A stretch of DNA of 64,000 nt from Gammaproteobacteria bacterium (GCA_029884455.1 JAOUHU010000011.1:1-64000); one strand, 5' to 3'. Positions 10,022 through 22,401 are shown, counted from the stretch's first letter. Translations and numbers: made by a program. Notes: generated from the sequence alone by a model not told the origin.

Positions 10022-10930
10022 CTAGGCGTAAGATGGTGCCGCGTAGGAAACCGGTGCCTTCTTTGGATCCTTGAACGTCACTTCTTCCCAGGCCGATTCC
10101 TCTGCAAGCAGCGCACGTAATAACTTGTTATTCAGATCATGCCCGGATTTGAATGCGCGGAACTCGCCAATCACGCAATGCCCGAGCAAATAGATGTCAC
10201 CGATCGCGTCCAGAATCTTGTGGATCACGAATTCATTTCCATAGCGCAGGCCGTCTTCATTGAGGATGCGGTAATCATCAAGCACGATTGCATTGTCCAT
10301 GCTGCCGCCCAGCGTCAGGTTGCGCTCGCGCAAGGCCTCGACATCCCGCAGGAAACAAAAGGTTCGCGCCCGGCTCACCTCTTTAAGAAAAGAGGTGGAC
10401 GAGAAATCGATGCTCGCGCGCTGCACCAGCTTGTTGAACACGGGGTGATTGAAGTACACCTCGAAATTCACCTTGAAGCCATTGAACGGCACCAGCTCCG
10501 CCCACTTGTCGCCGTCTTCAACCCGTACCTTTTTGTTAATACGAATAAACCGCTTTGCAGCGCTTTGCTCCTCAATGCCGGCAGATTGCAGTAGAAACAC
10601 GAATGGACCGGCGCTGCCATCCATGATCGGTACTTCCGGAGCCGACAGGTCGACGTAGACGTTGTCAATACCAAGGCCGGCGAGCGCCGACATCAGATGT
10701 TCAACGGTTGCAACCTTGACCCCATCCTTGATCAGCGTTGTACCAAGCATTGTTTCACCAACGAGGCGCGGGTCCGCCTGGATATCAACCGGATGATCGA
10801 GATCGACGCGACGGAAAACGATGCCGGAATTTTCTGCGGCGGGCCGTAAAGTCATATAGACCTTTTCACCCGTATGCAGGCCAACACCAGTTGCCCGAAT
10901 GGTGGTCTTCAGTGTTCGTTGTCGCAGCAT
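10022..10930 (-). CDS. lpxC: UDP-3-O-acyl-N-acetylglucosamine deacetylase
   Basis: [45 protein letters not shown]; 302 aa. Confidence 0.97.
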   Translation of the reverse strand: MLRQRTLKTTIRATGVGLHTGEKVYMTLRPAAENSGIVFRRVDLDHPVDIQADPRLVGETMLGTTLIKDGVKVATVEHLMSALAGLGIDNVYVDLSAPEVPIMDGSAGPFVFLLQSAGIEEQSAAKRFIRINKKVRVEDGDKWAELVPFNGFKVNFEVYFNHPVFNKLVQRASIDFSSTSFLKEVSRARTFCFLRDVEALRERNLTLGGSMDNAIVLDDYRILNEDGLRYGNEFVIHKILDAIGDIYLLGHCVIGEFRAFKSGHDLNNKLLRALLAEESAWEEVTFKDPKKAPVSYAAPSYA

Positions 10931-11056
10931 TGAAATTCTGTGTCGGCGAGGTTTCGGAAGGTTAGCACAATCCAGAAAAACTCTTCAAGAATTCAATCCC
11001 TTAGAGACAATCTATCGGTTTTTGATGAAGAGTTGCTGGATACCGGCGGGAAGGTT

Positions 11057-11081
11057 GCCGGCCCGGTTGAACCGGGCCGGC
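11057..11081. repeat. Perfect inverted repeat GCCGGCCCGGTTGAACCGGGCCGGC between ftsZ and lpxC
   Basis: 12-bp arms with 1-nt centre; no adjacent T-run in either direction. Confidence 0.7.
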
Positions 11082-11116
11082 GAAGCGAAGGTCATGCAGT
11101 ACTGACGTAGCGGGCG

Positions 11117-12259
11117 TCAGTCCGCCTGGCGCCTGAGGAATGCTGGTATGTCGAGCAGCTCTTCCTGCAGTCCGCTGTGATCGAAGCCATCGCCTACGGC
11201 CCGTTGCCGTTGCACGGTAGGCTTGTCGAGTCCTTGGTAGTTTGGTTCTGCGACGGCGGTTGCCCGGCGCACAATGCGCATCGGCGACTCAGCGCTGGCG
11301 GCACTGTTGCCCAGGCCGGTCGCAACCACTGTTACGCGGATACGATCGATCATGTCCGGATCAATGACAGTGCCTATCACAACTGTCGCATCCGGCGCCG
11401 CAAACTCCTTGATCGTCCTGCCCACTTCCTGGAATTCGCCAATCGAAAGATCTGTACCGGCGGTCACGTTCGCCAGAATGCCTTTCGCGCCGGCGAGATT
11501 GATATCTTCCAGCAGCGGACTTGATATCGCCGCTTCGGCTGCCTCGCGCGCCCGACCTTCACCGCTCGATTCTCCGGCGCCCATCATGGCCATTCCCATT
11601 TCGGACATCACTGTGCGAACGTCAGCAAAGTCAACGTTGATAAGCCCTGGCCGCGTGATCAATTCGGCAATCCCCTGTACGGCACCTTGCAGCACCTGGT
11701 TCGCCGCGCGGAATGCGTCGAGCAAAGTCGTGTCACCGCCAAGGACAGTCAGCAACTTCTCGTTGGGAATGGTAATCAGCGAGTCAACGTACTTGCCAAG
11801 CTCGGCGATACCGTGCTCCGCAAGGGCCTGCCGTTTCGTACCTTCCATATCAAACGGCTTGGTAACGACGGCGACAGTCAGGATGCCCAGTTCCTTGGCA
11901 ACCTGCGCCACAATCGGCGCTGCCCCGGTGCCGGTACCACCACCCATGCCAGCGGTAATGAACAACATATCGGCGCCCTGGATGACTTCGTGTATCCGGT
12001 CGCGATCCTCCATGGCGGCCTGACGGCCGATGTCGGGATCGGCACCAGCTCCCAGACCCTTGGTAATGCTGCAACCGATTTGTAGTGCCGTTCGCACGCG
12101 GGCAGATTTCAGTGCCTGCGCGTCGGTATTAGCGCAAATGAAATCAACACCCTCAATTCCGGCATTCACCATGTGCGCGACGGCATTGCCACCGCCGCCG
12201 CCGACGCCGATGACCTTTATCACCGCACTCTGGCTGTGCGCATCCATTAATTCAAACAT
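11117..12259 (-). CDS. ftsZ: Cell division protein FtsZ
   Basis: GGGGGNAVAHMV, tubulin signature GGGTGTGAAP; C-terminal DIPAFLRRQAD. Confidence 0.98.
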   Translation of the reverse strand: MFELMDAHSQSAVIKVIGVGGGGGNAVAHMVNAGIEGVDFICANTDAQALKSARVRTALQIGCSITKGLGAGADPDIGRQAAMEDRDRIHEVIQGADMLFITAGMGGGTGTGAAPIVAQVAKELGILTVAVVTKPFDMEGTKRQALAEHGIAELGKYVDSLITIPNEKLLTVLGGDTTLLDAFRAANQVLQGAVQGIAELITRPGLINVDFADVRTVMSEMGMAMMGAGESSGEGRAREAAEAAISSPLLEDINLAGAKGILANVTAGTDLSIGEFQEVGRTIKEFAAPDATVVIGTVIDPDMIDRIRVTVVATGLGNSAASAESPMRIVRRATAVAEPNYQGLDKPTVQRQRAVGDGFDHSGLQEELLDIPAFLRRQAD

Positions 12260-12334
12260 TTATACTACCTCCGCTAAAGACCTTCTGGTGGGGAATTCCC
12301 CGTTATCACTCGCCGGCGATCCGCTGCCGGTATT

Positions 12335-13573
12335 CTAAAACTGTCCGCCAAACCACGATTTCATGCGGTCCCAGACATCGCTCAAGTTGCTGCGAATCGG
12401 AGTTCCTCGCGACGTACGTCGCGAATTGCTTTCGAATCCGTACAGCAACAGACCAACCCCCGTGGCGTAAATCGGATTTCGAATTACTTCCATGAGTCCT
12501 CCAACATACTGCGGCGCACCGAGGCGCACCGGCATGTGAAATACTTCCTCGGCGAGCTCGACCGCGCCTTCCATTTTCGCGCTACCGCCGGTGATGACGA
12601 TGCCTGCAGCAATCAGTTCCTCGAAGCCGCTTCGACGCAGCTCATCGCGAATCAGGCCGAACAATTCTTCGTATCTGGGCTCGACGATTTCAGCGAGAGT
12701 CTGACGTGCCAGGCGGCGTGGCGGTCGCTCGCCAACACTCGGCACTTCGATGGTTTCGTCGGGGTTGGCGAGTTGCGATAACGCACAGGCGTACTTGATC
12801 TTGATTTCCTCCGCATACTGCGTCGGTGTACGCATGGATACTGCGATATCGTTGGTAACCTGGTCGCCGGCAATCGGAATTACGGCGGTGTGCTGGATTG
12901 CGCCGCCCAGGAAGACCGCCAGATCCGTGGTACCGCCACCAATATCGACAATGCAGGATCCCAGTTCCTTTTCGTCCTCGGTTAACACTGCATAACTTGA
13001 TGCAAGCTGCTCGAGTACGATGTCGTCAACCTCTAACCCACAGCGCTGCACGCATTTGACGATATTCTGCGCGGCACTTTCGGCGCCGGTAACCATGTGT
13101 ACCTTCGCCTCCAGGCGAACGCCCGACATGCCAATGGGTTCACGGATACCTTCCTGATTATCGATAATGAATTCCTGCGGCAGGATGTGCAGTATTTTCT
13201 GGTCAGCAGGAATTGCAACTGCGCGCGCTGCGTCGATGACGCGATCGACATCCCCGGCGCTTACTTCCTTGTCACGTACGCCCACGATGCCATGCGAATT
13301 CAGGCTACGTACGTGGCTGCCCGCGATACCGGTATACACAGAATGTATATCGCAGCCAGCCATCAGTTCCGCTTCCTCAATGGCACGCTGGATCGAATGC
13401 ACGGTCGATTCGATATTGACCACCACGCCTTTTTTCAGACCACGCGACGGGTGCGAACCAATTCCTACAACTTCGATGCCACCGTCCTCGCTTATCTCGC
13501 CGACAATCGCAACGACTTTGGACGTGCCAATGTCGAGACCGACGATCAGGTTCTTATCTCCACGTTTGGACAT
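12335..13573 (-). CDS. ftsA: Cell division protein FtsA
   Basis: LIVGLDIGTSKVVAIVGE, actin-fold motifs, C-terminal amphipathic WDRMKSWFGGQF. Confidence 0.97.
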   Translation of the reverse strand: MSKRGDKNLIVGLDIGTSKVVAIVGEISEDGGIEVVGIGSHPSRGLKKGVVVNIESTVHSIQRAIEEAELMAGCDIHSVYTGIAGSHVRSLNSHGIVGVRDKEVSAGDVDRVIDAARAVAIPADQKILHILPQEFIIDNQEGIREPIGMSGVRLEAKVHMVTGAESAAQNIVKCVQRCGLEVDDIVLEQLASSYAVLTEDEKELGSCIVDIGGGTTDLAVFLGGAIQHTAVIPIAGDQVTNDIAVSMRTPTQYAEEIKIKYACALSQLANPDETIEVPSVGERPPRRLARQTLAEIVEPRYEELFGLIRDELRRSGFEELIAAGIVITGGSAKMEGAVELAEEVFHMPVRLGAPQYVGGLMEVIRNPIYATGVGLLLYGFESNSRRTSRGTPIRSNLSDVWDRMKSWFGGQF

Positions 13574-14383
13574 TCAACGATTCCCTGTTAGTGCCAGCAA
13601 GTTATCTGTGCCTTGATCCGGGTCGGTCACCGGCGTGTTCGACCCATTGTTCCAGCCAATCGTGAATCCATTGCTGTAACGCATGTCCACATACTGTATT
13701 TCGGCAGCCCGACTCGTGATGATGTCGGCGACTATGTCGAGGAACAGTTCAGTTCGTTCCGCAATTTCGCGACGGCCGAGGCGAATCTCCACGCCATTCT
13801 GCAAGGTCATTTCCCATGCGCCACGCGCATCCAGATGTACGCGGCGCAGGTCGAGCCCCAGTGGAATCAGGCGTTCGCGTACCTGCAGATAGCGGCGCGC
13901 CACCTCGGCAGCGCGGCCTTCAGGGCCACTCAGCCTTGGCAGCTCCGCCGGCAAATGCCGGACACTGTCGACAAATAACTCACCGCGCACGTTCAGCAAC
14001 CCGCTTTCGCCCCAGATCGCTGCTGGCACCTGCTCGGTAACAGTGATGCGTAAACGACTTGGCCAGCGGCGCGCAACAGTCGCCGCGTCGATCCACGGCA
14101 AGGCCGTAATTCGCTGCTGGATGGCGCCAAGATCGGCGCTCACGAATCCATCCTGCAACTCTTCGCTGATCGCTTCTTCGAGTTGCAGTGCAGTCACGCG
14201 CTGAAATGGTCCGTTGATCTCAATCGAACGAATTGGCTTATCCAGCACGTTCGAGCTCAGATAGTAAGTACTGACCACGGCGCCGGTTACCATGAGTGGT
14301 GCCAAAATCAGGCTGAGCCGTAATTTGGGCATGCGCATTCGCGATTCCTTTTTCGCCTTGCGACGTCGCGCTTGCTTATGCAT
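13574..14383 (-). CDS. ftsQ: Cell division protein FtsQ
   Basis: Basic N-terminus, single TM, POTRA-like domain; between ddl and ftsA; exact start uncertain. Confidence 0.88.
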   Translation of the reverse strand: MHKQARRRKAKKESRMRMPKLRLSLILAPLMVTGAVVSTYYLSSNVLDKPIRSIEINGPFQRVTALQLEEAISEELQDGFVSADLGAIQQRITALPWIDAATVARRWPSRLRITVTEQVPAAIWGESGLLNVRGELFVDSVRHLPAELPRLSGPEGRAAEVARRYLQVRERLIPLGLDLRRVHLDARGAWEMTLQNGVEIRLGRREIAERTELFLDIVADIITSRAAEIQYVDMRYSNGFTIGWNNGSNTPVTDPDQGTDNLLALTGNR

Positions 14384-15377
14384 CATTCGCCACGACCTCA
14401 ACGTGCGTTGCACTGGTATCGGTGCCCACGCTGGTTTCCAGGATCCGCCAGCACAATTCCGCGAAGTCAATGCCTGCCTGCTTCGCGGCCATCGGCACCA
14501 GGCTGTGACTGGTCATGCCGGGCACCGTATTGACCTCGAGGACTTTGGGCTCATTGTCCGCGCCGGTCATGAAGTCGACCCGGCCCCAACCGCTGCAACC
14601 AAGTTCATTGAATGCCGCCAACGCAAGTTCGGCATAGCGTTTCTCCAACGCGACGTCGTCGGTGCCGGGACAGAAATATTTGGTGCGGTCGGATTCGTAC
14701 TTCGCGCGGTAGTCGTAAAACACGCGTGGCGTTTCAATACGGATACTGGGTAACGCCACGCCCTGCAGCACAGCAACAGTTGTCTCGATACCGACAATGC
14801 AGCGCTCGGCCAGCGCGATACCGCCGTACCCGAGCGCCAATTTGACGGCATCATCGAGATCATCAGCGTCGAAAACCTTGCTCATACCAACACTCGAACC
14901 TTCGCCGGCCGGTTTGAGGATCAGGGGGTAGCCGATTTCCTCGGCCGCCAGGACGGCGTCGGCCCGGTGCCGGATCACCGCGTATTCGGGCGTCGGAATC
15001 CCGCTGGCATCGAAAAGGTGCTTGCTGCGCACCTTGTCCATCGCAATCGCTGACGCCATGACGCCGCTGCCGGTATACGGGGTGTCCAGCCATTCGAGCG
15101 CGCCCTGCAAGGCGCCATCCTCACCACCAGGCCCGTGCAAGGCGATCCAGACCCGGTCAAAACCGGACTCGGAAAACTCGCCCAGGCTGCGCGCGGCAGG
15201 GTCCCAGGGATGCGCGTCAACGCCACGCTCTTGCAGAGCTTTGAGCACAGCAGCGCCGGTCTTCAGCGATACCTCGCGCTCGCTCGAATAGCCACCCAGC
15301 ATGACCGCAACGCGACCGAAGTCGCGCGCCGACTCGACGTGGTGACGTCGTTCGCGCAGTGAAATCAGGCGGGTCAT
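14376..15377 (-). CDS. ddl: D-alanine--D-alanine ligase
   Basis: VAVMLGGYSSEREVSLKTGAAV, LHGPGGEDGALQG, EVNTVPGMTSHSLVP. Confidence 0.96.
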   Translation of the reverse strand: MTRLISLRERRHHVESARDFGRVAVMLGGYSSEREVSLKTGAAVLKALQERGVDAHPWDPAARSLGEFSESGFDRVWIALHGPGGEDGALQGALEWLDTPYTGSGVMASAIAMDKVRSKHLFDASGIPTPEYAVIRHRADAVLAAEEIGYPLILKPAGEGSSVGMSKVFDADDLDDAVKLALGYGGIALAERCIVGIETTVAVLQGVALPSIRIETPRVFYDYRAKYESDRTKYFCPGTDDVALEKRYAELALAAFNELGCSGWGRVDFMTGADNEPKVLEVNTVPGMTSHSLVPMAAKQAGIDFAELCWRILETSVGTDTSATHVEVVANDA

Positions 15378-16273
15378 CGCGGCAGCTCCCCAACAATGTG
15401 CACTTCGTGCTGCAGTTCGATGCCATGCTTTTCGATTACCGTATGCCGCACGTGCTCGATCAGTTCTTCAACATCTGTAGCGCTCGCGCGATCGCGGTTG
15501 ATAATGAAGTTTGCATGTTTAACGGACACTTCAGCGCCACCGATGCGGTAACCCTTGAGGCCGGCCGTCTCAATCAAGCGGGCAGCATGATCACCAGGCG
15601 GGTTGCGGAACACAGAGCCGCAACTCGGCAGCCCGAGTGGCTGTGTGGCCTTGCGGCGTTCCAGTAAGGTATTCAGTACCTCTTTGCTGGCTGTGACATC
15701 TGGATCGAATCGAAAATTGGCTTCGATGAACCATTCGTTGCGCGGGCCTGTGACGCTGCGGTACGCGATCGAATATTCAGCCGGCGATCGCTGGTGAATT
15801 TCGCCAGACCGATCAATTGTGCGAACCGACTCGACCCGTTCCCAGGTCTCTCCACCGTGCGCTCCCGCGTTCATCGCCAGTGCGCCGCCAACAGTACCCG
15901 GAATACCGGCAAAAAATTCCGACGGGCCGAGGCCCCAGCGCAGGCACTCGCGTGCGAGCTGAGTGCATGGCGCACCGCTGCCGGCTTTGACGAGAAACGG
16001 TTCGACGCGCTCGATCGAGCGCAATATTTTGCTGGCTGAAATCACGACGCCGCGGATACCACCGTCGCGCACCAGCAGGTTGCTGCCGGCGCCATGCCAG
16101 AATACGTTTGTCGCGCGATCGAGCTCGCCGAGGAATTTCGCCAGCTCGGCAAGGCTAGAGGGTACGAAAAACAGGTCCGCCGGACCGCCGACGCGCCAGG
16201 ATGTGTGCCGGCTCATTGGCTCGTTCGCTCGCAATTCGCCACGGTCCGCGTTCTGCTTTGCGGCGGCCATCAT
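15374..16273 (-). CDS. murB: UDP-N-acetylenolpyruvoylglucosamine reductase
   Basis: [45 protein letters not shown]. Confidence 0.96.
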   Translation of the reverse strand: MMAAAKQNADRGELRANEPMSRHTSWRVGGPADLFFVPSSLAELAKFLGELDRATNVFWHGAGSNLLVRDGGIRGVVISASKILRSIERVEPFLVKAGSGAPCTQLARECLRWGLGPSEFFAGIPGTVGGALAMNAGAHGGETWERVESVRTIDRSGEIHQRSPAEYSIAYRSVTGPRNEWFIEANFRFDPDVTASKEVLNTLLERRKATQPLGLPSCGSVFRNPPGDHAARLIETAGLKGYRIGGAEVSVKHANFIINRDRASATDVEELIEHVRHTVIEKHGIELQHEVHIVGELPR

Positions 16274-17694
16274 GAGTGCACCGTCAGGCTTGGCTTGCGC
16301 CGCAACATCTCGGGCAGTCCGGCCGCGTAAGCGCCGATGTCGCCGGCACCCATGGTTAGAACCAGGTCACCGTCCGCAATCAGGCCTTCAAGTACCGGCA
16401 ACAGCTCATCCAGGGATTCAACGAAAACCGGTTCGACCGCGCCTCGCGATCGGATGGCGCGCGCAATCGCGCGCCCGTCGGCACCAGCAATCGGCGCCTC
16501 GCCCGCCGCGTAGACATCCAGCACGATGCTTACATCCGCCTCGGACAGGACCGCCGCAAAGTCGTCCATCAGGTCGCGCGTACGCGTATAGCGATGCGGC
16601 TGAAATACCAGCACGATGCGCTTGTCCGGCCAGCCCGAGCGCGCCGCAGCCAGCGTTGCCGCAATCTCGGTCGGGTGATGACCATAGTCATCAATGAGCA
16701 GGACTTTACCGGCAGCGGTGGTGAGCTCGCCAAGATTCTGAAAGCGTCGATCGATGCCTTCGAATTTTTCGAGCGCACCAACAACCGCGCTGTCGGCGAT
16801 CTGCAACTCGTCAGCCACTGCAATAGCGGCAAGCGCGTTGCGTACATTATGCAGTCCCGGCAATCGCAACGAGATCCGCAGCGGCTCGCGTTCCGCGCCG
16901 CGCAGCACATCGAATTGGGCCCGGCCTTTCGAGAACTCGATATTAATCGCGCGCAGATCGGCGTCCTCGTTAATGCCGTACGTCACAATCGAGCGGCCAA
17001 TATTGCTAAGAATTGCGTTAACACCGGGATCGTCGGTGCATACGACCGCCAGGCCGTAAAAAGGCAGGTTGTGCAGGAAATCGACGAAGCTGGCGCGCAA
17101 CTTCTCAATATCGCCGTCATATGTCGACATGTGATCGGCATCGATATTGGTCACAATTGCCAGCATCGGCTTCAGGTGCACAAACGACGCGTCACTTTCG
17201 TCCGCCTCGGCCACCAGGTAGTCGCCCTGGCCGAGGCGAGCATTGGCATCGGCACTCTTGAGGCGACCACCAATGACGAAAGTCGGATCGAGCCCGCCTT
17301 CCGCGAGCACGCTGGCGACCAGGCTGGTCGTGGTGGTCTTGCCATGGGTTCCGGCGACTGCGACCGAATACCGGAAGCGCATGAGTTCGCCCAGCATCTC
17401 TGCGCGGCGTACCACCGGCATCAGTTGCTCATGCGCCGCCGCCACCTCCGGATTGCTCTCGTCGACAGCGCTCGAAACCACTACCGCGTCGGCTGATTCA
17501 ATATTGGTGGCAGCGTGACCAATGAAAATTGTTGCGCCCTGACCTGCGAGACGCCGGGTCTGCTTATTGGGCTTCAAATCCGAGCCCTGCACCTTGTATC
17601 CAAGGCTCAGCATGACTTCCGCAATACCGGACATTCCGGAACCACCGATGCCGACGAAATGCACACAGTGAATACGGCGCATCTTCTTGATCAT
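16270..17694 (-). CDS. murC: UDP-N-acetylmuramate--L-alanine ligase
   Basis: [33 protein letters not shown]. Confidence 0.97.
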   Translation of the reverse strand: MIKKMRRIHCVHFVGIGGSGMSGIAEVMLSLGYKVQGSDLKPNKQTRRLAGQGATIFIGHAATNIESADAVVVSSAVDESNPEVAAAHEQLMPVVRRAEMLGELMRFRYSVAVAGTHGKTTTTSLVASVLAEGGLDPTFVIGGRLKSADANARLGQGDYLVAEADESDASFVHLKPMLAIVTNIDADHMSTYDGDIEKLRASFVDFLHNLPFYGLAVVCTDDPGVNAILSNIGRSIVTYGINEDADLRAINIEFSKGRAQFDVLRGAEREPLRISLRLPGLHNVRNALAAIAVADELQIADSAVVGALEKFEGIDRRFQNLGELTTAAGKVLLIDDYGHHPTEIAATLAAARSGWPDKRIVLVFQPHRYTRTRDLMDDFAAVLSEADVSIVLDVYAAGEAPIAGADGRAIARAIRSRGAVEPVFVESLDELLPVLEGLIADGDLVLTMGAGDIGAYAAGLPEMLRRKPSLTVHS

Positions 17695-18791
17695 GCCGCC
17701 ACTCCCGCCTGCTCAAGGCAAAGTTCCGTGATGCGCATCAGGGCATTTGGTTTTGCCAGCCCGCGCGCCTTTTCTGCCTTGGCCAGAAGCTCGGCGCGGG
17801 TCGTTAACCAGTCGCGCAGGGTCATGGCCAGCACTTCGGCGCTTAGCATGCTCTCATCGATGATCACTGCCGCACCGGCGTCTGCAAGCGGCCGGGCATT
17901 GGCGGTCTGGTGGTCGTCCACTGCACCGGGGTAAGGCACAAACAACGCCGGCAGGCCAACTGCACAGATTTCCGCCACGGTCAGCGCGCCGGACCGGCAA
18001 ACGACAAGATCCGCCCAGGCATAGGCCGCAGCCATGTCGTCGATGAACGGTGTCAGCTCGACCTCGAGATGCTGCTCCGCGTAGGCGTTCAACGCGGCGC
18101 CATAAGTGAGTTCGCCACTTTGATGGCGAATAATCGGGCGCATTGTGACGGGTAGTTTCGCCAGTGCCGCAGGGACCGTTTTGTTGAGTGCCAATGAGCC
18201 CTGGCTGCCGCCGAGGACCAGCACGCGCAAAGGCCCTTGCCGTTGGCCATAGCGCAGCGCAGGTTGCGGTACGGCGGCAATGTCCTCGCGTACCGGGTTG
18301 CCCACGGTTTCAGCGCGCACCCTGGAATTAAAACTGCCCGGGAAGGCTTGCAGCACAACCCGGGCAAGACGCGCCAGAAGACGGTTAGTGAGGCCGGCAG
18401 CTGCATTCTGCTCGTGAATGACGAGCGGCCGACCGGTAAGCCAGGCAGCAAGGCCGCCTGGCCCGGAAACGAAACCGCCCATGCCGAGTACCGCGGCCGG
18501 ACGGCGACGCAAAATGACACCAATGGACTGCAGCAGCGCCCAGGCCAGTTGCAGCGGCGCGAGCAACAAGGCCACCACACCTTTGCGCCGCAGACCGCGC
18601 ACACTGATCCATTCGACCTCGATGCCGGCCGCCGGAATTACCCGGCTTTCGATGCCGCGCCGCGTGCCGAGCCAGACGATGTCCTGTGCCCGCTCCTGCA
18701 GCGCACGTGCGACGGCCAGCGCAGGATAAACATGCCCGCCGGTACCGCCGGCCATGACAAGAATCGGACGCTGCGCTTGGGCTGCGTTCAT
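17691..18791 (-). CDS. murG: UDP-GlcNAc:lipid I GlcNAc transferase
   Basis: [53 protein letters not shown]. Confidence 0.96.
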   Translation of the reverse strand: MNAAQAQRPILVMAGGTGGHVYPALAVARALQERAQDIVWLGTRRGIESRVIPAAGIEVEWISVRGLRRKGVVALLLAPLQLAWALLQSIGVILRRRPAAVLGMGGFVSGPGGLAAWLTGRPLVIHEQNAAAGLTNRLLARLARVVLQAFPGSFNSRVRAETVGNPVREDIAAVPQPALRYGQRQGPLRVLVLGGSQGSLALNKTVPAALAKLPVTMRPIIRHQSGELTYGAALNAYAEQHLEVELTPFIDDMAAAYAWADLVVCRSGALTVAEICAVGLPALFVPYPGAVDDHQTANARPLADAGAAVIIDESMLSAEVLAMTLRDWLTTRAELLAKAEKARGLAKPNALMRITELCLEQAGVAA

Positions 18792-19969
18792 GTTGTACCC
18801 CGGCGCGTGCGATTGACCGGCTTCGCATCAACTTCGAGTTCGTGGTGAATGCGCATCAGCATGCCGATCGCGGCCATGGTCACAATCAGGCTACTGCGGC
18901 CATAACTGATCAAGGGCAGGGTCAGACCCTTTGTCGGCAACAGCCCCATATTGACGCCGACATTAATAAACGCCTGCAATCCGAGCCAGGTGCCAATGCC
19001 GATCGCGAGGTAGGCCTCGAAATAACATTCCGCAGCAACCGCACGCTGTGCGAGTCTGAAAATTCGCCAGAGCAGGCCGAGGAACAGGGAGACCAGCAAC
19101 AACGAGCCGAACAGGCCAAATTCCTCCGCGAACACAGCGAAAACGAAGTCGGTATGGGCCTCCGGCAGGTAGAACAACTTTTGCACGCTGCCGCCAAGAC
19201 CGACGCCGAACCATTCACCGCGGCCGATCGCGATCAGGGACTGTGTCAGCTGAAAACCAGAGTCGAACGGATCCGCCCACGGATCAAGAAAGGCGGTCAG
19301 TCGTTTCATGCGATATGGCGACGTCAGTGCCAGCACCGTCATCGCCGCCAGCGCCGCGACAAAGCACACCAGGAAATCGCGCATGCGGGCCCCGGCCACG
19401 AACAGGACAATCAAGGCGGTGGCGAGCAACACAATTGCCGCACCAAAATCGGGCTGTGCGAGCAGCAATCCTGAGATTGCCACCAGCACCAGCATTGGCC
19501 GCAAGAATCCTACAAATCGCTCACGCAGGTTTTTTTGCTGCCGCACGGCATAGCCGGCGAGATAAATGAGCAAACACAATCGCGCAGGTTCCGAGGCCTG
19601 CAAATTCATGAAGCCGACCCGCACCCAGCGGGTGGCACCGTTGACCTCGACACCAATGCCCGGCACCAGCACCAGGCACAGCAGTGCGACAGCGACCAGC
19701 AGCATCACCGGGCTCAAGGTCTGCCAAACACGCATCGGCAGTAACAGGCAGGCGAACCCGGCCACGCCACCCAGCAGTGCCGCAAGCAGCTGCCGCTCAA
19801 CGTAGTAGAACGGCCGTCCGGCGACATTGTCCGAGATTGTGATCGATGCCGAGGCAAGGATTACAAACCCGCCCAGCAGCAAGGTCGCAACAATCAGCAA
19901 TAGCACGGTATCGACCTTGAACGAAGTGCGAAGTTGCGCCGGGAACGGCATGATGGCATTGATCGTCAT
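18788..19969 (-). CDS. ftsW: SEDS peptidoglycan glycosyltransferase FtsW
   Basis: Multi-TM; GATRWVRVGFMNLQASEPARL, INVGVNMGLLPTKGLTLPLISYG. Confidence 0.96.
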   Translation of the reverse strand: MTINAIMPFPAQLRTSFKVDTVLLLIVATLLLGGFVILASASITISDNVAGRPFYYVERQLLAALLGGVAGFACLLLPMRVWQTLSPVMLLVAVALLCLVLVPGIGVEVNGATRWVRVGFMNLQASEPARLCLLIYLAGYAVRQQKNLRERFVGFLRPMLVLVAISGLLLAQPDFGAAIVLLATALIVLFVAGARMRDFLVCFVAALAAMTVLALTSPYRMKRLTAFLDPWADPFDSGFQLTQSLIAIGRGEWFGVGLGGSVQKLFYLPEAHTDFVFAVFAEEFGLFGSLLLVSLFLGLLWRIFRLAQRAVAAECYFEAYLAIGIGTWLGLQAFINVGVNMGLLPTKGLTLPLISYGRSSLIVTMAAIGMLMRIHHELEVDAKPVNRTRRGTT

Positions 19970-21309
19970 CGCGGCAACGCCTCCACCGCCACACGGAACG
20001 CATCACCACGGGCGCCGTAGTTGGCAAACTGGTCGAAACTCGCACACGCCGGCGCCAGTAACACGGTATCGTCGGTCTCCGCAAAAGCGGCTGCCTGTTG
20101 CACCGCATCGGCCATGTCGATCGCGAAGTACACCGGCATGACCGTATCGAGCGCAGCGGCAATCTTGTCCGCATCGGTGCCAAACAGGACCGCAGCACGC
20201 AACTTGTTATCCAGTGCTGCGGCGAGTTCGCTGAAATCGCCACCCTTGCCGAGCCCGCCGGCCAAAAGCACAATCATGCCGTCCACCGACTCAACTGAAG
20301 CGACTGCAGCGGCAACATTGGTCGCCTTGGAGTCATTGATGTAATTCACCGAGCCCTTGCGTGCGACGAACTGCATGCGATGCGGCAGGCCCGGAAACTC
20401 GCCAAGCACCTGCAGCATCGCCGTCGCCTCGAAGCCGAGCAACTCGCCCGCGGCCAGCGCTGCGAGAGCATTCGCATGGTTGTGGCGCCCGTACATTGCG
20501 ATGTCGGTGGTTGCGATCAACAGGGTATCGCCGCGGGCGAGGTAAGTGATGCCGGCATCCTGGCGCAGTCCGTACTGGCCATCGGCCGGCGCATCCAGTC
20601 CAAAACTGATCAGGCGTTCGAAGCGCCGCGTCTCCTTGATCGCCCGTTTGTCAGCGCGGTTGACCACTGCAGCTTTGGCGTCGCGATACACGCGATACTT
20701 GGCATTACGATATTCGCGCTCGCTGGCATGCCAGTCCAGGTGGTCCGGCGATACGTTCAGCAACACCGCGACCGCCGCTGGCAGAGACTGCGTGCGCTGC
20801 AATTGGAAGCTCGACAATTCCAGCACATACAGATCCGGCTGCGGCTGATCCAGCAAATCGAGGGCGGGTTCGCCGAGGTTGCCCCCGGCGAGGGTCGCTT
20901 TACCGGCGGCGCGCCCCATATGATAGAGCAGTGTCGTGACCGTGCTCTTACCGTTCGAACCGGTTACTGCCGCAAAGGGCGCCTTCGCCTCGCGCGCAAA
21001 CAGCTCGATATCGGACACGATTTCAATTCTCGCCTTGCGCGCTTTCTTTAATATCTTTTCATTGTCGGCGACGCCCGGCGAAACGATGATTCGATCGACA
21101 TTATCGGGCAGACGCAACGCACCCAGGCAGACCTCTGCGTCCGGCCAGCAGGCCCTCAATTCATCAATGCCCGGCGGATTGTCACGACTGTCGACGAACA
21201 CCGCATCGATCCCCACGCGACGCAGGTAACGAGCGATCGACAAACCGGTTGCGCCAAGACCCACAACGAGATCTTTGTGTGTCGTATTATTTTTCTCGAT
21301 CGCGCTCAT
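19966..21309 (-). CDS. murD: UDP-N-acetylmuramoylalanine--D-glutamate ligase
   Basis: [29 protein letters not shown]; start assigned to ATG 21309 (4-nt overlap with mraY). Confidence 0.95.
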   Translation of the reverse strand: MSAIEKNNTTHKDLVVGLGATGLSIARYLRRVGIDAVFVDSRDNPPGIDELRACWPDAEVCLGALRLPDNVDRIIVSPGVADNEKILKKARKARIEIVSDIELFAREAKAPFAAVTGSNGKSTVTTLLYHMGRAAGKATLAGGNLGEPALDLLDQPQPDLYVLELSSFQLQRTQSLPAAVAVLLNVSPDHLDWHASEREYRNAKYRVYRDAKAAVVNRADKRAIKETRRFERLISFGLDAPADGQYGLRQDAGITYLARGDTLLIATTDIAMYGRHNHANALAALAAGELLGFEATAMLQVLGEFPGLPHRMQFVARKGSVNYINDSKATNVAAAVASVESVDGMIVLLAGGLGKGGDFSELAAALDNKLRAAVLFGTDADKIAAALDTVMPVYFAIDMADAVQQAAAFAETDDTVLLAPACASFDQFANYGARGDAFRVAVEALPR

Positions 21310-22400
21310 CGTATTTTCAGACTCGCGAGGCCAACCAGCACCAGGATTACCGTAATGATCCAAAAGCGAACTATGACCTTCGGTTCCGCCCATCCCTTTA
21401 GTTCGAAGTGATGGTGCAGTGGCGCCATGCGGAATACGCGCTTGCCGGTCAATTTGAAGGACCCAACCTGGATGATCACGGACAGGGTTTCCATGACGAA
21501 GACGCCGCCCATGATGGCGAGCACAATCTCCTGCCGCACAACGACGGCCACGGCCCCAAGCGCAGCGCCAAGCGACAGGGCACCGATATCACCCATGAAA
21601 ACCTGTGCGGGGTACGTGTTGAACCAGAGAAAGCCGAGACCGGCACCCGCCAGGGCTGCGCAAAACACCATGACTTCGCCAGTACCGGCCACGTACGGGA
21701 TGCCAAGATAGGTCGAAAAATTTACGTTGCCGGTCACGTACGCGAACAAGCCAAGCGCACCACCCACCAGCACCGTCGGCATGATCGCCAGGCCGTCCAG
21801 GCCGTCCGTCAGGTTGACCGCATTACTGAAGCCCACGATATACAGGTAGGTCACCAGCATCTGCAACATGCCCAGCTGCACGGTCCAGTCCTTGAAGTAA
21901 GGAATCAGTAACGCGGTCGCCGTCGCCAGCGTGCCGTTCATCTCGGCACAGTAGTACAAGGCAACCGATGCGATTATTGCGGCCAGCGATTGCCAGAAGA
22001 TTTTCTGTTTTGCCGAAATGCCGGCCGGGTTTCGCAGTATGAGTTTCTTGTAATCGTCGACAAAGCCGATGACACCAAATGCCAGGGTAACGAACAGCAC
22101 GATCCAGACAAAAAAATTCTCAAGATCTGACCACAGCAAAGTACTTACTGAGATAGACGTCAGGATTAACGCACCACCCATGGTTGGCGTACCGGCCTTG
22201 ATCAAATGCGTATTCGGGCCATCGTCGCGTATCGGTTGACCGAGCTGGTTGATGCTTAGCTTTCTGATCATGCGCGGGCCGATTACGAACGACAGCACCA
22301 GGGCGGTAAGTGCGCCGAGAATGGCGCGCATGGTCAGGTAATTGAATACGTTGAAGCCGGACTCGAACTGTGCCAGGTATCTTGTCAGGTAGAGCAGCAT
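21306..22400 (-). CDS. mraY: Phospho-N-acetylmuramoyl-pentapeptide transferase
   Basis: MLLYLTRYL...[38 protein letters not shown]. Confidence 0.97.
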   Translation of the reverse strand: MLLYLTRYLAQFESGFNVFNYLTMRAILGALTALVLSFVIGPRMIRKLSINQLGQPIRDDGPNTHLIKAGTPTMGGALILTSISVSTLLWSDLENFFVWIVLFVTLAFGVIGFVDDYKKLILRNPAGISAKQKIFWQSLAAIIASVALYYCAEMNGTLATATALLIPYFKDWTVQLGMLQMLVTYLYIVGFSNAVNLTDGLDGLAIMPTVLVGGALGLFAYVTGNVNFSTYLGIPYVAGTGEVMVFCAALAGAGLGFLWFNTYPAQVFMGDIGALSLGAALGAVAVVVRQEIVLAIMGGVFVMETLSVIIQVGSFKLTGKRVFRMAPLHHHFELKGWAEPKVIVRFWIITVILVLVGLASLKIR

Positions 22401-22401
22401 G

